A stretch of DNA of 33,130 nt from Chitinophagaceae bacterium. Its GTDB lineage: Bacteria > Bacteroidota > Bacteroidia > Chitinophagales > Chitinophagaceae. Position numbers and translations under genes: made by a program. Under the pieces are notes generated by a model. That model saw nothing but the letters and a program-made list of their open reading frames with translations, did no database searches and had not been told where the DNA came from. The stretch is taken from positions 1 through 33,130 of the forward strand of contig JANYEP010000039.1 in NCBI GenBank assembly GCA_025363075.1, written 5' to 3'. This document shows, in pieces, positions 23,517 to 32,018 of this stretch; position 1 is the stretch's first letter; each line of letters starts with the position of its first letter.

Positions 23517-26168
23517 TTACTCCTTCACCACTTTAATTTTCTCACCATTGTCAAAGCTAAAAATATAAATACCATTAGCCCATTGTTTGGTGTTAATGGT
23601 TTGATGTTCTGTTATATTGTTTAATTGTTGAATCGTTCTACCAAAACAATCGGTAATAATTAAGTGTTTTACACCTTTGGTATTTACTGTTACAAAGTCT
23701 TTTGCAGGGTTAGGAAATACAGTGATAGAACTGTTGCCTTCTAACAACACAACAACAATATTTGAGTAACTAATCTTCCCATTATTCTCTATCATTTTAA
23801 GGCGATAATAGTTTACTCCTTTGTTAGGTGTTTCATCTTTTAATTCATAAACAGCACCATCTTTATTAATAGCTTGCACACTGCCCAAAGCATTGTAGGT
23901 ATTGGCATCTAAGCTTTTTTCAACAATGTATTTGTTCATATTAATTTCTGTTGCAACCTGCCAGTTAAGGGTAACAGTTTTATTGTTGTTGAGCTTGCCA
24001 GTAAAAGATTTTAATGTAACAGGAGTAATAACTGCTTTAATAATTGTTGTTGCTGTGCTACTGATTGGTAATCGATAATTGTAATATGTATTGGCTTTGT
24101 TGGTAATAATAGTCCCAGCTGTTAAATTGCTTTGTGGCTTTACTTTAAAACTCACAAAACCCAGACTGTGCAGTGCATTGGCAGATGCCTGTGGTAGTTT
24201 TATATTGAGCAATTCAAGTGTTACAACATTGCCCTTTACGGTTGTTCTGCATTTGTGAGAACTGCTTAACATTTGCAGGGTATTGGCTTGCAGCAGCGAA
24301 CTCAATGTGTCTGTAATAACAATATTGAAGGCGGTGTCTGTACCAGTGTTTTTAAAGTTAATGGTGTAATAAATATCCTTACCACTGGCTACCTGTGCTG
24401 CTGTTAAACTTGGCGTAGCCCTTTGTCCATTGGTAATGGATGCTCCTTCAACCAGCATATAAAAGCTATCGCTTGCTGCAATATTTGTTCCCAACGCAAT
24501 ACCATAATTTGTCTTTAAAGTATCGCCAATGTTGGCTGTTGATTTAACATCGTAGTATGCTGTGAAACTGTTGATTTGTCCTGGCTGCATATTGGTTTGT
24601 GCCGTGGCTATGCCATTGGCTGTAGCTATAGCATTGGCATCGGTGCAGGAATCATAATTCAAAAGATAGTAAGTATAATTTAAATACGTTGTTGGCGATA
24701 GCACACTTGTACCACAGTTTTCATACTGTACATAATAGGGCATTGCACCTCCTTGCACAGCATTAAAAACAAGTGGCACTGCAAACACAGATAAGCTATC
24801 AAATGTTGTTACCTGTTGCAAGGCAATGTCTTTAGTAACTGTTGTGTCATATTTATTAAAGTTGTATGAAACAGTTTGTGGCAAAGCATTAAAGCCTGTT
24901 GATGGTGTAATGGTTAATATATAACTGCCAAGGCTATCTGCTTGTATTTGATAAAACCCATTATTATCAGTAAAGGTATAATTGCCATTGCTCAACTGTA
25001 CTTTTACATTGGCTTTGTAAGTGTCATTGCCATCGAAAATGGAGTTGGAATTTTCATCGGTGAAGATGTAGCCTCTTATTGTGGGGTAGGTTTTTGTGTA
25101 CTTAGCTACATATTTATAACCACTTGCATTTGAAAAGTTACCTGCTGCATATATATTCTCAGCAGCATCGCTACAAATAGATGTAAAGTAATCATTTGCT
25201 GGCAATGCATTTGATCCTCCTAATTCACTCCAACTACTACCATCCCATTTAGCTATATACCTTTTGCCACTTGTATTAGTAAATTGTCCTCCTACATATA
25301 TATTACCAGTCGCATCAATACAAATAGTTCTAATAAGACCATTTGCTGACAGAGCATTCACACCAATGCCTAATTCACTCCAATTACTGCCATCATATTT
25401 TGCTACATAATAGTTGCCGCTTGCATTTGTAAAACTTCCTACAGCATAAATATTACCGACACCATCACTATAAACAGAAGAAATATCATCATTTGCAAAT
25501 AGTGCATTTGTTCCGCCCAATTTGCTCCAAGTACTGCCATTCCATTTAGCTACATATCTTTTTTTATTACCATTTACATTCGTAAAAAAAGCTCCTCCTG
25601 AGTATATATTACCAGTCGCATCACTACAAATAGAATAAATAAAACTATTTATTGAAGCTCCACCACTCAGTACATTCCAACTGCTGCCATTATATTTTAT
25701 TACACTTTTGTAGCTAGCAGCATATATATTGCCTGTAGCATCACTGCCAATAGAAAGGATAGAACCGACTCCACCGCTTGCTGACAAAGCATTTACACCA
25801 CCTAATTCAATCCAAGTATTGCCAACATATTTCGCTACGTAAAAATTCCCATTTGTATTTGTAAAAGCCCCTGCTGCATATATATTACCAGCAGCGTCAC
25901 TATAAACGGAATTTATTACATCATTTGCGGATAGTGCATTTATTCCCCCTAACTCACTCCAAGCACTACCATCATATTTTGCTACATAATATTTGCCATT
26001 TGTATTTGTAAAAACTCCTGTTGCATATATATTACCAATAGCATCACCACAAATAGAAATAATCATACTGTCAGTTGATAGAGCATTTGTACCTCCTAGC
26101 TCACTCCATTGTGCATTGGCAATATTGTTAGTAAATATCAAACCTGCAATCAGTAAAAACTTTTTCAT
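23517..26168 (-). CDS. T9SS cargo protein with seven-repeat N-terminal domain
   Basis: This 883-residue protein has a signal peptide (MKKFLLIAGLIFTNNIANAQ). Seven tandem repeats of about 45-50 residues follow (about 21-350), each starting W-(S/I/N)-x-L and containing S-D-A-x-G-N-I-Y-A-x-G-x-F-T-N, then YVAKY-(D/N)-G-(S/T). Seven such units strongly suggest a seven-bladed beta-propeller. Next is a Cna-B/SdrD-like domain (about 360-430, IRGYIFTDENSNSIFDGND), then a DUF11-like domain (about 560-680), a fibronectin-like region, and a C-terminal T9SS sorting domain (about 805-883, ITVFPNPAKDFVTV ... NGIYIFSF, ending KVVKE). It should be exported by T9SS and attached to or released from the cell surface. 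Ligand is unknown. Confidence 0.92.
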   Translation of the reverse strand: MKKFLLIAGLIFTNNIANAQWSELGGTNALSTDSMIISICGDAIGNIYATGVFTNTNGKYYVAKYDGSAWSELGGINALSANDVINSVYSDAAGNIYAAGAFTNTNGNFYVAKYVGNTWIELGGVNALSASGGVGSILSIGSDATGNIYAASYKSVIKYNGSSWNVLSGGASINSFIYSICSDATGNIYSGGAFFTNVNGNKKRYVAKWNGSTWSKLGGTNALFANDDISSVYSDGVGNIYAVGSFTNASGNYYVAKYDGSNWSELGIGVNALSANGLIRTICIDATGNIYVGGQFTNTSGKRYIAKWDGSSWSELGGSNALPANDYFTSICSDAAENIYAAGNFSNASGYKYVAKYTKTYPTIRGYIFTDENSNSIFDGNDTYKANVKVQLSNGNYTFTDNNGFYQIQADSLGSYILTITPSTGFNALPQTVSYNFNKYDTTVTKDIALQQVTTFDSLSVFAVPLVFNAVQGGAMPYYVQYENCGTSVLSPTTYLNYTYYLLNYDSCTDANAIATANGIATAQTNMQPGQINSFTAYYDVKSTANIGDTLKTNYGIALGTNIAASDSFYMLVEGASITNGQRATPSLTAAQVASGKDIYYTINFKNTGTDTAFNIVITDTLSSLLQANTLQMLSSSHKCRTTVKGNVVTLELLNIKLPQASANALHSLGFVSFKVKPQSNLTAGTIITNKANTYYNYRLPISSTATTIIKAVITPVTLKSFTGKLNNNKTVTLNWQVATEINMNKYIVEKSLDANTYNALGSVQAINKDGAVYELKDETPNKGVNYYRLKMIENNGKISYSNIVVVLLEGNSSITVFPNPAKDFVTVNTKGVKHLIITDCFGRTIQQLNNITEHQTINTKQWANGIYIFSFDNGEKIKVVKE

Positions 26169-26335
26169 AAATAAGAGGGTTTATAGTTGTTATTGGTTTA
26201 TTATCAGTAGTCTTAAGTAGTAAATGTATAAATTATTTTACACTAACGCTTAAATCTTTTTAAACGAGTAGTTTTTGGCATTTACCGAGTTGTTTCAGGC
26301 AATAAACGAGTAAAATAAAAATTAAAAGTTATTAA

Positions 26336-26609
26336 AATAATTTCGCCTGTGCGAGACAAGTTTTGTTTTAGCAGAGAATAAATCCGCCTGTGCGAGACAA
26401 GTTTTGTTTTAGCAGAGAATAATTTCGCCTGTACGAGACAAGTTTAGTTTTAGCAAAAAATAAATACGCCTGTGCGAGACAAGTTTAGTTTTAGCAGAGA
26501 ATAAATCCGCCTGTGCGAGGCGAGTTTTGTTTTAGCAGAGAATAATTTCGCCTGTGCGAGACAAGTTTAGTTTTAACAAAGAATAAATCTGCCTGTGCGA
26601 GACAAAGTT
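26336..26609. repeat. 41-bp tandem repeat array, six full copies plus a partial
   Basis: The start of the CGCCTG core recurs at 26344, 26385, 26426, 26467, 26508 and 26549, with a TGCCTG variant at 26590: an exact 41-bp period. The unit is AATAA(W)TYC, then GCCTGTGCGAGACAAG, then an AT-rich GTTTWGTTTTAGCAGAG. Copies differ by a few substitutions; the fifth reads GAGGCG, making CGCCT/AGGCG self-complementary. There are no unique spacers, so it is not a CRISPR array. It lies upstream of both flanking genes. Confidence 0.93.
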
Positions 26610-26699
26610 ATTATTTACAAAAAATTATTGCCGAAGATGTTCTACATTAGAGATTTTAATAAGCAATTAGTCCTGCAAAATTAAATGGCTAAATTACCT

Positions 26700-26766
26700 C
26701 TCGCAGAAAACAGGGAATTCACAGAAAATACAATACAAATTCTGCGTTATCTGTGCTTTCTGCGAG
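26700..26766. repeat. Inverted-repeat element CTCGCAGAAA
   Basis: CTCGCAGAAA (26700-26709) and TTTCTGCGAG (26757-26766) are perfect 10-bp inverted ends around a 47-base centre that carries further TCTGCG-type words. It resembles short intergenic repetitive elements found widely in Bacteroidota genomes; that similarity is from memory. Confidence 0.6.
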
Positions 26767-26835
26767 CAAAAAATTAATATAGATAATTCTGCACGACTAC
26801 TTATCAGAAATAATAAACATCTTAGGAAATTAACG

Positions 26836-26906
26836 CTTCGACAAGCCCTGCGTGACATTGTATATTATTATTAAGCTCTACAGCAGTCATACTGAGCTTG
26901 TCGAAG
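26836..26906. repeat. Inverted-repeat element CTTCGACAAGC
   Basis: CTTCGACAAGC at 26836-26846 with TGAC at 26853-26856 is mirrored by GTCA at 26886-26889 with GCTTGTCGAAG at 26896-26906. The sequence CATACTGAGCTTGTCGAAGG is a familiar dispersed intergenic repeat in this phylum (recollection). It could form a long hairpin in RNA. Confidence 0.65.
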
Positions 26907-27083
26907 GATATTGAAAAAAACAATTTCCGAAGAGGTTTATATAAGAGATTTTAATACCAAAATCCAATCTATCATTCAACGCTATCTACCTGTAGCAAAG
27001 AGTTTGGTTGTGTTAATGTGAATAAATTTTTTAATTTTATTGTAATTAAATATTACTTGTTGAAAAAATAGTTTGAAAAAAAG

Positions 27084-27114
27084 TTTGTCAGTATCACACA
27101 TCCCCCTACTTTTG
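27084..27114 (+). promoter_or_regulatory. Consensus promoter of the S10 operon
   Basis: TTTG (27084-27087), a 19-base spacer and TACTTTTG (27107-27114) match TTTG-N19-TAnnTTTG exactly. The first ATG (27131) is 16 bases after the -7 box. This is the likely start of the ribosomal-protein transcript. Confidence 0.88.
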
Positions 27115-27142
27115 CACTCCGTTTGAAAAAATGGTAAAGCAT

Positions 27143-27448
27143 ATGTCACAACGAATCAGAATTAAATTACAGAGCTTCGATCACAACTTGGTAGATAAAT
27201 CTGCTGAGAAAATAGTGAAAACAGTAAGAAGCACAGGTGCCGTAGTTACAGGACCTATTCCTTTGCCAACACGTAAAAGAATATTCACTGTTCTTCGTTC
27301 GCCACACGCTAACAAGAAAAGTCGTGAGCAATTTCAATTGTGTACACACAAAAGATTGCTAGACATATACACATCTTCTTCAAAAACTGTAGATGCTCTA
27401 AGCAAATTAGATTTGCCATCTGGTGTTGAAGTTGAAATCAAGGCATAA
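27143..27448 (+). CDS. rpsJ: 30S ribosomal protein S10 (uS10)
   Basis: This 101-residue component of the 30S head also acts in NusB-dependent antitermination. The sequence [20 protein letters not shown] opens exactly like the family, followed by [25 protein letters not shown] and ending [11 protein letters not shown]. An ATG at 27131 would add M-V-K-H; I prefer 27143 because it gives the family N-terminus. It begins the S10 operon behind its own promoter; rpsL, rpsG and fusA, which often precede it, are not upstream here. Confidence 0.96.
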   Translation: MSQRIRIKLQSFDHNLVDKSAEKIVKTVRSTGAVVTGPIPLPTRKRIFTVLRSPHANKKSREQFQLCTHKRLLDIYTSSSKTVDALSKLDLPSGVEVEIKA

Positions 27449-27754
27449 TAGCCCGCTTTTAAAAAGGCAAAAAACAAAAGTTCTTAAAATTAATACAAAT
27501 CAACTTCCAATCAGCCTTGGCTGAGAAAGAAGCTCTGAAATAAAGAAACGAGTTTATTTCTCAATTATATAGAATAGAGAAAAAGCTTAAACATATAAAC
27601 AGACCCTTCGAGGTTTGTTTACTATCGGTACTTCTACTTCTTAGGTAACTAAGAAAACAACGGAAAAGGTCGTTAGCAAACAAAAGGATTGAATTCAGAT
27701 TTTCATCAACTGAATGTCCTAAACACCTCAGCGGGGCAACTAAAACCGCATACG
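27449..27754 (+). ncRNA. Hairpin-rich rpsJ-rplC spacer, candidate structured leader
   Basis: This 306-base spacer has no credible gene but several hairpins in series: TCAGC/GCTGA (27511-27524, loop CTTG); GAAATAAA/TTTATTTC (27537-27560); a 10-bp stem 27596-27605 / 27612-27621 with loop CTTCGA and one G-T pair; TTCTTAG/CTAAGAA (27638-27655) closed by GTAA, a GNRA-type loop; and ATTCAG/CTGAAT (27693-27715). Such density inside an r-protein operon suggests an autoregulatory element or RNA processing region. I cannot assign it to a known class. Confidence 0.45.
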
Positions 27755-28372
27755 ATGAAAGGAATTATTGGAAAAAAAATTGGTATGACAAGCATTTTTG
27801 CTGCCGATGGCAAACAAACAGCTTGCACCATTATTGAGGCTCAACCAAACACGGTTACTCAAGTTAAAACCATTGAAACAGATGGTTACAACGCACTACA
27901 ATTGGCAGTTGTTGATAAGAAAGAAAAACATTCTGTAAAGGCAGAAATCAACCACTTTGCAAAAGCAAATACTGCACCTAAAAGATTTACAAAAGAATTT
28001 CGTAATTACTCATTAACTAAAGCATTGGGCGAAACTGTTGGTATCGACATTTTTGCTGAAGGCGACGAAGTTGAAGTGGTAGGCACATCAAAAGGAAAGG
28101 GTTTTCAAGGTGTTGTAAAACGCCACGGATTCTCTGGAGTTGGTGAAGCTTCTCACGGACAACACGATAGACAACGTGCTCCAGGTTCTATTGGTAACTC
28201 ATCAGATGCATCTCGTGTATTTAAAGGAATGAGAATGGCAGGAAGAATGGGTGGTGATAGAATTAAAACTAAAGGATTGAAAGTTGTTAAACTTTTCCCA
28301 GAAAAAAATTATATCTTAGTTACTGGTTGTGTTCCAGGGCACAATGGTTCAATAGTTTTAATACAAAAATAA
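27755..28372 (+). CDS. rplC: 50S ribosomal protein L3 (uL3)
   Basis: This 205-residue early-assembly protein binds 23S rRNA near the peptidyl-transferase centre. Its N-terminus MKGIIGKKIGMTSIFAADGK and the GKGFQGVVKRHGFSG / ASHGQHDRQRAPGSIGNSSDA region, which includes the rRNA-contacting loop, are diagnostic. The start is ATG 27755; an in-frame TTG at 27689 would add 22 residues with no family counterpart and cut into the structured spacer. Confidence 0.97.
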   Translation: MKGIIGKKIGMTSIFAADGKQTACTIIEAQPNTVTQVKTIETDGYNALQLAVVDKKEKHSVKAEINHFAKANTAPKRFTKEFRNYSLTKALGETVGIDIFAEGDEVEVVGTSKGKGFQGVVKRHGFSGVGEASHGQHDRQRAPGSIGNSSDASRVFKGMRMAGRMGGDRIKTKGLKVVKLFPEKNYILVTGCVPGHNGSIVLIQK

Positions 28373-28452
28373 AAACAATTAGCTAATACGATATTGATGG
28401 AGTACTAATTTAAACATCATTATCGAGTTATCAAATTATCAAATTAAGAAAG

Positions 28453-29082
28453 ATGCAATTAGAAGTTTTAAATATACAAGGTCAAAAAACTGGTAGAACA
28501 GTTGAATTGCCAGAAGAAATTTTTGGTATCGAACCTAATGATCACGTAATGTATCTTGCTGTAAAGCAATATATGGGTGCTCAACGTCAAGGAACACACA
28601 AAGTAAAAACACGTGCTGAAGTGAAAGGATCAAGCAAAAAACTTCACAAACAAAAAGGTACTGGTGGAGCAAGAAAAGGTAATTTGCGTAATCCTTTGTA
28701 TAAAGGTGGTGGTACTATTTTTGGACCAAAACCACACGGTTATGATACTAAATTAAATAGAAAAGTAAAAGACTTAGCTAAAATATCTGCACTTACTTAC
28801 AAAGCTAGAGAGTCTGCAATCATTGTGTTAGAAGATATGAACTTTGCTGCTCCTAAAACTAAAGAAGTTATAACTGCAATGAAAAATTTGAATGTTGCAA
28901 ATAAAAAAACATTGTTGATATTGCCAGAGTATAACGATAATGTTTATTTAAGCACTCGTAATGTGCCAAACATTGCAAGCACATTATTAGCAGACATTAA
29001 CACTTACGACATTATGAATGCAGAAGTGTTGGTGATAACAGAAAATACAGCAAAAATATTTTCAGAAAACGAAGAAGCATAA
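28453..29082 (+). CDS. rplD: 50S ribosomal protein L4 (uL4)
   Basis: This 209-residue protein has an extended loop lining the exit tunnel: KLHKQKGTGGARKGNLRNPL with the following GGGTIFGPKPHGY, which marks the family. In Enterobacteria L4 represses the S10 operon; whether it does so here is not known, but the structured spacer upstream makes the question relevant. The 80-base spacer before it holds a hairpin (28389-28399 / 28415-28425, one mismatch) and TTATCAAA octamers. Confidence 0.97.
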   Translation: MQLEVLNIQGQKTGRTVELPEEIFGIEPNDHVMYLAVKQYMGAQRQGTHKVKTRAEVKGSSKKLHKQKGTGGARKGNLRNPLYKGGGTIFGPKPHGYDTKLNRKVKDLAKISALTYKARESAIIVLEDMNFAAPKTKEVITAMKNLNVANKKTLLILPEYNDNVYLSTRNVPNIASTLLADINTYDIMNAEVLVITENTAKIFSENEEA

Positions 29083-29115
29083 TCAACAATTATCAAATTG
29101 TCAAATTAAATTGAA

Positions 29116-29415
29116 ATGAAAGCATCAGAAGTATTAATAAAACCTATTTTAACCGAAAAAGCTAATTTGCAACAAACAAAGTTGAACAAATTTTCTTTTA
29201 AAGTAGATAAAAGAGCTAATAAATTAGAAATCAAAAAAGCTGTTGAAAGCTTTTACGGAATTACTGTTACAGATGTAAATACATTAGTAGCTCCAGCAAA
29301 AAATAAAAGTAGAAATACTAAAGCTGGACTTATACAAGGTAAAAAATCGTCTTACAAAAAAGCAATGGTAACTGTTGCTAAAGGTGAAACAATTGATTTG
29401 TACGGAGGACTTTAA
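29116..29415 (+). CDS. rplW: 50S ribosomal protein L23 (uL23)
   Basis: This 99-residue protein sits at the exit-tunnel rim, docking signal recognition particle and trigger factor. The N-terminal motif LIKPILTEKANLQQTKLNKF and central KLEIKKAVESFYGITVTDVN are typical. The ATG follows TTATCAAA-TTGTCAAA octamers in the 33-base spacer after rplD. Confidence 0.96.
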   Translation: MKASEVLIKPILTEKANLQQTKLNKFSFKVDKRANKLEIKKAVESFYGITVTDVNTLVAPAKNKSRNTKAGLIQGKKSSYKKAMVTVAKGETIDLYGGL

Positions 29416-29507
29416 TTAAGTTCTTGATTTAAAAAATATAGACAGCAAGTCTGATAATAATTGCAAAATTGTTGAATCAAAAGTTCAACGTTTAAAAAGA
29501 AAACAAA

Positions 29508-30347
29508 ATGGCATTAAAGAAATACAAACCAATGACGGCAGGAACCCGTTGGAGAATTGGTAACGCTTACGCAGAAATTACTACTAATGTTCCTGAAAAA
29601 AGTTTAGTTGAACCATTAAAAAGAACTGGTGGTCGTAACTCTAAAGGTCGTATGACTATGCGTTACATTGGTGGTGGACACAAAAGACATTACCGTATCA
29701 TTGATTTTAAAAGAAATAAATTCGATATGGATGCAACTGTTGTATCTATCGAATATGATCCAAACCGTACAGCATTTATCGCTTTGTTAGAATATACTGA
29801 TGGCGAAAGAAGATACATTTTAGCTCCTCAAGGATTGCAAGTTGGTGCTAAAGTAAGAAGTGGGAATGATGTTGCTCCAGAAATTGGAAATGCACTTCAA
29901 ATGAAATCTATTCCTTTGGGTACAGTAATTCATAATATTGAATTGCAACCAGGACAAGGTGGAAAAATGGCTCGTAGTGCAGGAACTTCAGCTCAATTAG
30001 CAAATAAGGAAGAAAAATATGCTGTATTGAAAATGCCAAGTGGTGAGTTAAGAAAAGTATTGATTAACTGTTTTGCTACTGTTGGTGTTATTTCAAATAG
30101 TGATCATAACTTGGAAACTGCTGGTAAGGCTGGTACAAACAGACATAAAGGTACTCGTCCAAGAGTAAGAGGTGTTGCAATGAATCCAGTAGATCACCCT
30201 ATGGGAGGTGGTGAAGGTAGAAGTAGTGGAGGACATCCAAGAAGCAGAAATGGTAAATATGCTAAAGGAGAAAAAACAAGAACAAGAGGAAAAGGAAGTG
30301 ATAAATTAATTATCCAAAGAAGAGACGGAAAAAAATTAACTAAGTAA
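29508..30347 (+). CDS. rplB: 50S ribosomal protein L2 (uL2)
   Basis: This 279-residue protein is required for subunit joining and peptidyl transfer. It starts [15 protein letters not shown] and has the RNA-binding OB/SH3-like domains with [20 protein letters not shown]. The conserved C-terminal loop [20 protein letters not shown] holds the His essential for activity. Length is typical (about 274). A small hairpin TCCCA/TGGGA (30365-30380) follows in the spacer to rpsS. Confidence 0.98.
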   Translation: MALKKYKPMTAGTRWRIGNAYAEITTNVPEKSLVEPLKRTGGRNSKGRMTMRYIGGGHKRHYRIIDFKRNKFDMDATVVSIEYDPNRTAFIALLEYTDGERRYILAPQGLQVGAKVRSGNDVAPEIGNALQMKSIPLGTVIHNIELQPGQGGKMARSAGTSAQLANKEEKYAVLKMPSGELRKVLINCFATVGVISNSDHNLETAGKAGTNRHKGTRPRVRGVAMNPVDHPMGGGEGRSSGGHPRSRNGKYAKGEKTRTRGKGSDKLIIQRRDGKKLTK

Positions 30348-30404
30348 TTATAAATGTTAAAATATCCCATTTGCTTGGGAGAATAAACAAACTAAAATAA
30401 TAAT

Positions 30405-30671
30405 ATGGCTCGTTCGATTAAAAAAGGTCCTTACATTGATGCTAATTTAGAAGGAAAAATATTAGGTATCAATGATGGAAAAGCAAAAAAAGGTGTTATT
30501 AAAACTTGGAGTCGCAGAAGCACAATTTCTCCAGATTTCGTAGGACATACTTTTGCGGTACATAACGGAAATAAATTTATTCCAGTATATGTAACTGAAT
30601 TTATGGTTGGACACAAACTTGGGGAGTTTGCACCAACAAGAAACTTTAGAGGACACGCAGGAAGTAAATAA
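30405..30671 (+). CDS. rpsS: 30S ribosomal protein S19 (uS19)
   Basis: This 88-residue 30S head protein contacts S13 and 16S r[22 protein letters not shown] opens as in the family, with the core [20 protein letters not shown] and the motif [17 protein letters not shown]. It sits between rplB and rplV in canonical order. Confidence 0.97.
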   Translation: MARSIKKGPYIDANLEGKILGINDGKAKKGVIKTWSRRSTISPDFVGHTFAVHNGNKFIPVYVTEFMVGHKLGEFAPTRNFRGHAGSK

Positions 30672-30737
30672 AATAAATTTCTAATTTAAAGGTTTTGAGT
30701 TTCAGAATAGAAGCAAGAAATCAGAAATCAAAATATA

Positions 30738-31082
30738 ATGGAAGCAATAGCTAAATTAAATAATTACCCAACTGGACCACGCAAAATGCGTTTGTTGGCT
30801 GATGTAATTAGAGGAATGGAAGTAGAGAAAGCTTTGGCAATTCTTGAATTTCACCCTCAACACAATGCAGTTCCTTTAGCAAAATTGTTAAAGAGTGCAA
30901 TTAACAATTGGGAGCAAAAGAATGAAGGTGCAAGTGCTGCTGATAGTGGGTTAGTTTTAAAAACTATTTTTGTTGATGGTGGAAGAGTTCTTAAAAGAAT
31001 GAGACCAGCACCACAAGGACGTGGCTATAAAATTAGAAAAAGAAGCAATCATGTAACAATGATTGTTGATCAAAAGAATTAA
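30738..31082 (+). CDS. rplV: 50S ribosomal protein L22 (uL22)
   Basis: This 114-residue protein has a beta-hairpin that reaches the exit-tunnel constriction. [31 protein letters not shown] and the hairpin [20 protein letters not shown] are diagnostic; the hairpin is where macrolide-resistance mutations occur in other species. It is followed by rpsC after 30 bases. Confidence 0.97.
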   Translation: MEAIAKLNNYPTGPRKMRLLADVIRGMEVEKALAILEFHPQHNAVPLAKLLKSAINNWEQKNEGASAADSGLVLKTIFVDGGRVLKRMRPAPQGRGYKIRKRSNHVTMIVDQKN

Positions 31083-31112
31083 TAAATTTACCAAATTATC
31101 AAATAAAAAATA

Positions 31113-31907
31113 ATGGGTCAAAAAGCAAATCCGATTGGTAACAGGTTAGGTATCATCCGTGGATGGGATAGTAATTGGTTTGGCAGCAAAAATGATTATG
31201 CTGGGAAATTAATTGAAGATTATAAAATTCGTACTTACCTAATGGCTCGTATTAACAAAGGTGGCGTAGCTAAAATTGTTATCGAACGTACTTTAGGAAA
31301 AATAATCATAACTATCCACACAAGTAAACCAGGTATTATTATTGGTAAAGGTGGGGGAGAAGTTGACCGTATCAAAGAAGAATTGAAAAAGTTGACTGGA
31401 AAAGATGATGTTCAAATTAATATTTTGGAAATTCGTCGCCCAGAATTAGATGCAAATATTGTTGCAGATACAATTGCTCGTCAAATTGAAAATCGTATCA
31501 ACTTCAAACGTGCTACTAAAATGGCAATTGCTTCTACACTTAGAATGGGTGCCGAAGGAATTAAAGTTAAATTAAGTGGTCGTTTAGGTGGAGCTGAAAT
31601 TGCACGTAGCGAAGAACTTAAGCAAGGTCGTACTCCATTACATACTTTTAGAATGGATATTGATTATGCAAATGTTTTTGCTCAAACAGTTTACGGAAAA
31701 ATTGGTATCAAAGTTTGGATTTGTAAAGGAGAAGTTTTAGGAAAGAGAGATTTGAATCCAAATTTTATTAGTGGTAAAGATGCTGCTGGTGGAGATAGAA
31801 GAGATGATAGACGTGGTGGTTTTGATGATAGAAGAGGAGGAGACAGAAGAGATGATAGACGTGGTGGTGGTGGTGGAAGACCAAGTGGAGGTGGAGGAAG
31901 AAGATAG
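31113..31907 (+). CDS. rpsC: 30S ribosomal protein S3 (uS3) with Arg/Gly-rich tail
   Basis: This 264-residue protein forms part of the mRNA entry site. The N-terminus [20 protein letters not shown], the KH domain with [10 protein letters not shown] (about 75-84), and the C-terminal core [20 protein letters not shown] are standard. After residue about 215 it carries a low-complexity tail of Gly, Arg and Asp: repeated RRDDRRGG and FDDRRGG units, then a run of Gly, ending GGGGRR. The tail is longer than in E. coli S3 (233 residues) and resembles RGG-box RNA-binding regions. A self-complementary octamer-built spacer follows. Confidence 0.97.
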   Translation: MGQKANPIGNRLGIIRGWDSNWFGSKNDYAGKLIEDYKIRTYLMARINKGGVAKIVIERTLGKIIITIHTSKPGIIIGKGGGEVDRIKEELKKLTGKDDVQINILEIRRPELDANIVADTIARQIENRINFKRATKMAIASTLRMGAEGIKVKLSGRLGGAEIARSEELKQGRTPLHTFRMDIDYANVFAQTVYGKIGIKVWICKGEVLGKRDLNPNFISGKDAAGGDRRDDRRGGFDDRRGGDRRDDRRGGGGGRPSGGGGRR

Positions 31908-31914
31908 TTTTTAA

Positions 31915-32009
31915 TTAGCTAATTAGCCAATGTGCTAATATGCTGATGAATAAAAAAAATTACTTACAAATGTCTAATTAGCACATTAACTAATTATCGC
32001 ATTAGCAAA
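31915..32009 (+). repeat. Octamer repeats forming a hairpin in rpsC-rplP spacer
   Basis: Left run: TTAGCTAA, TTAGCCAA, TGTGCTAA, TATGCTGA (31915-31946), in exact 8-base register. Right run: TTAGCACA, TTAACTAA, TTATCGCA, TTAGCAAA (31978-32009), also in register. Segment 31920-31939 pairs with 31977-31996 at 18 of 20 positions, so the spacer can form a long hairpin directly before rplP. Confidence 0.8.
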
Positions 32010-32018
32010 TTTAAAAAG

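Larger units (their letters stand above)
26169..27083. other. Gene-free divergent region rich in repeats
   Basis: About 915 bases lie between the T9SS cargo gene (minus) and the rpsJ promoter (plus) with no credible gene. It holds a 10-bp direct repeat TAAACGAGTA (26261-26270 and 26303-26312), the 41-bp array, and inverted-repeat elements at 26700-26766 and 26836-26906. Two similar ~30-base segments (26631-26661 and 26927-26956), sharing CCGAAGA and AGAGATTTTAATA, flank those elements. The remainder is AT-rich. Confidence 0.7.

Noticed and set aside
26336-26609. CRISPR array
   Set aside because: The whole 41-bp unit repeats with no variable spacers and there are no cas genes.
27689-27754. 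Upstream TTG start for rplC adding 22 residues
   Set aside because: L3 begins MKGIIGKKIGMT at 27755. The extra residues have no family counterpart and fall in a structured spacer.
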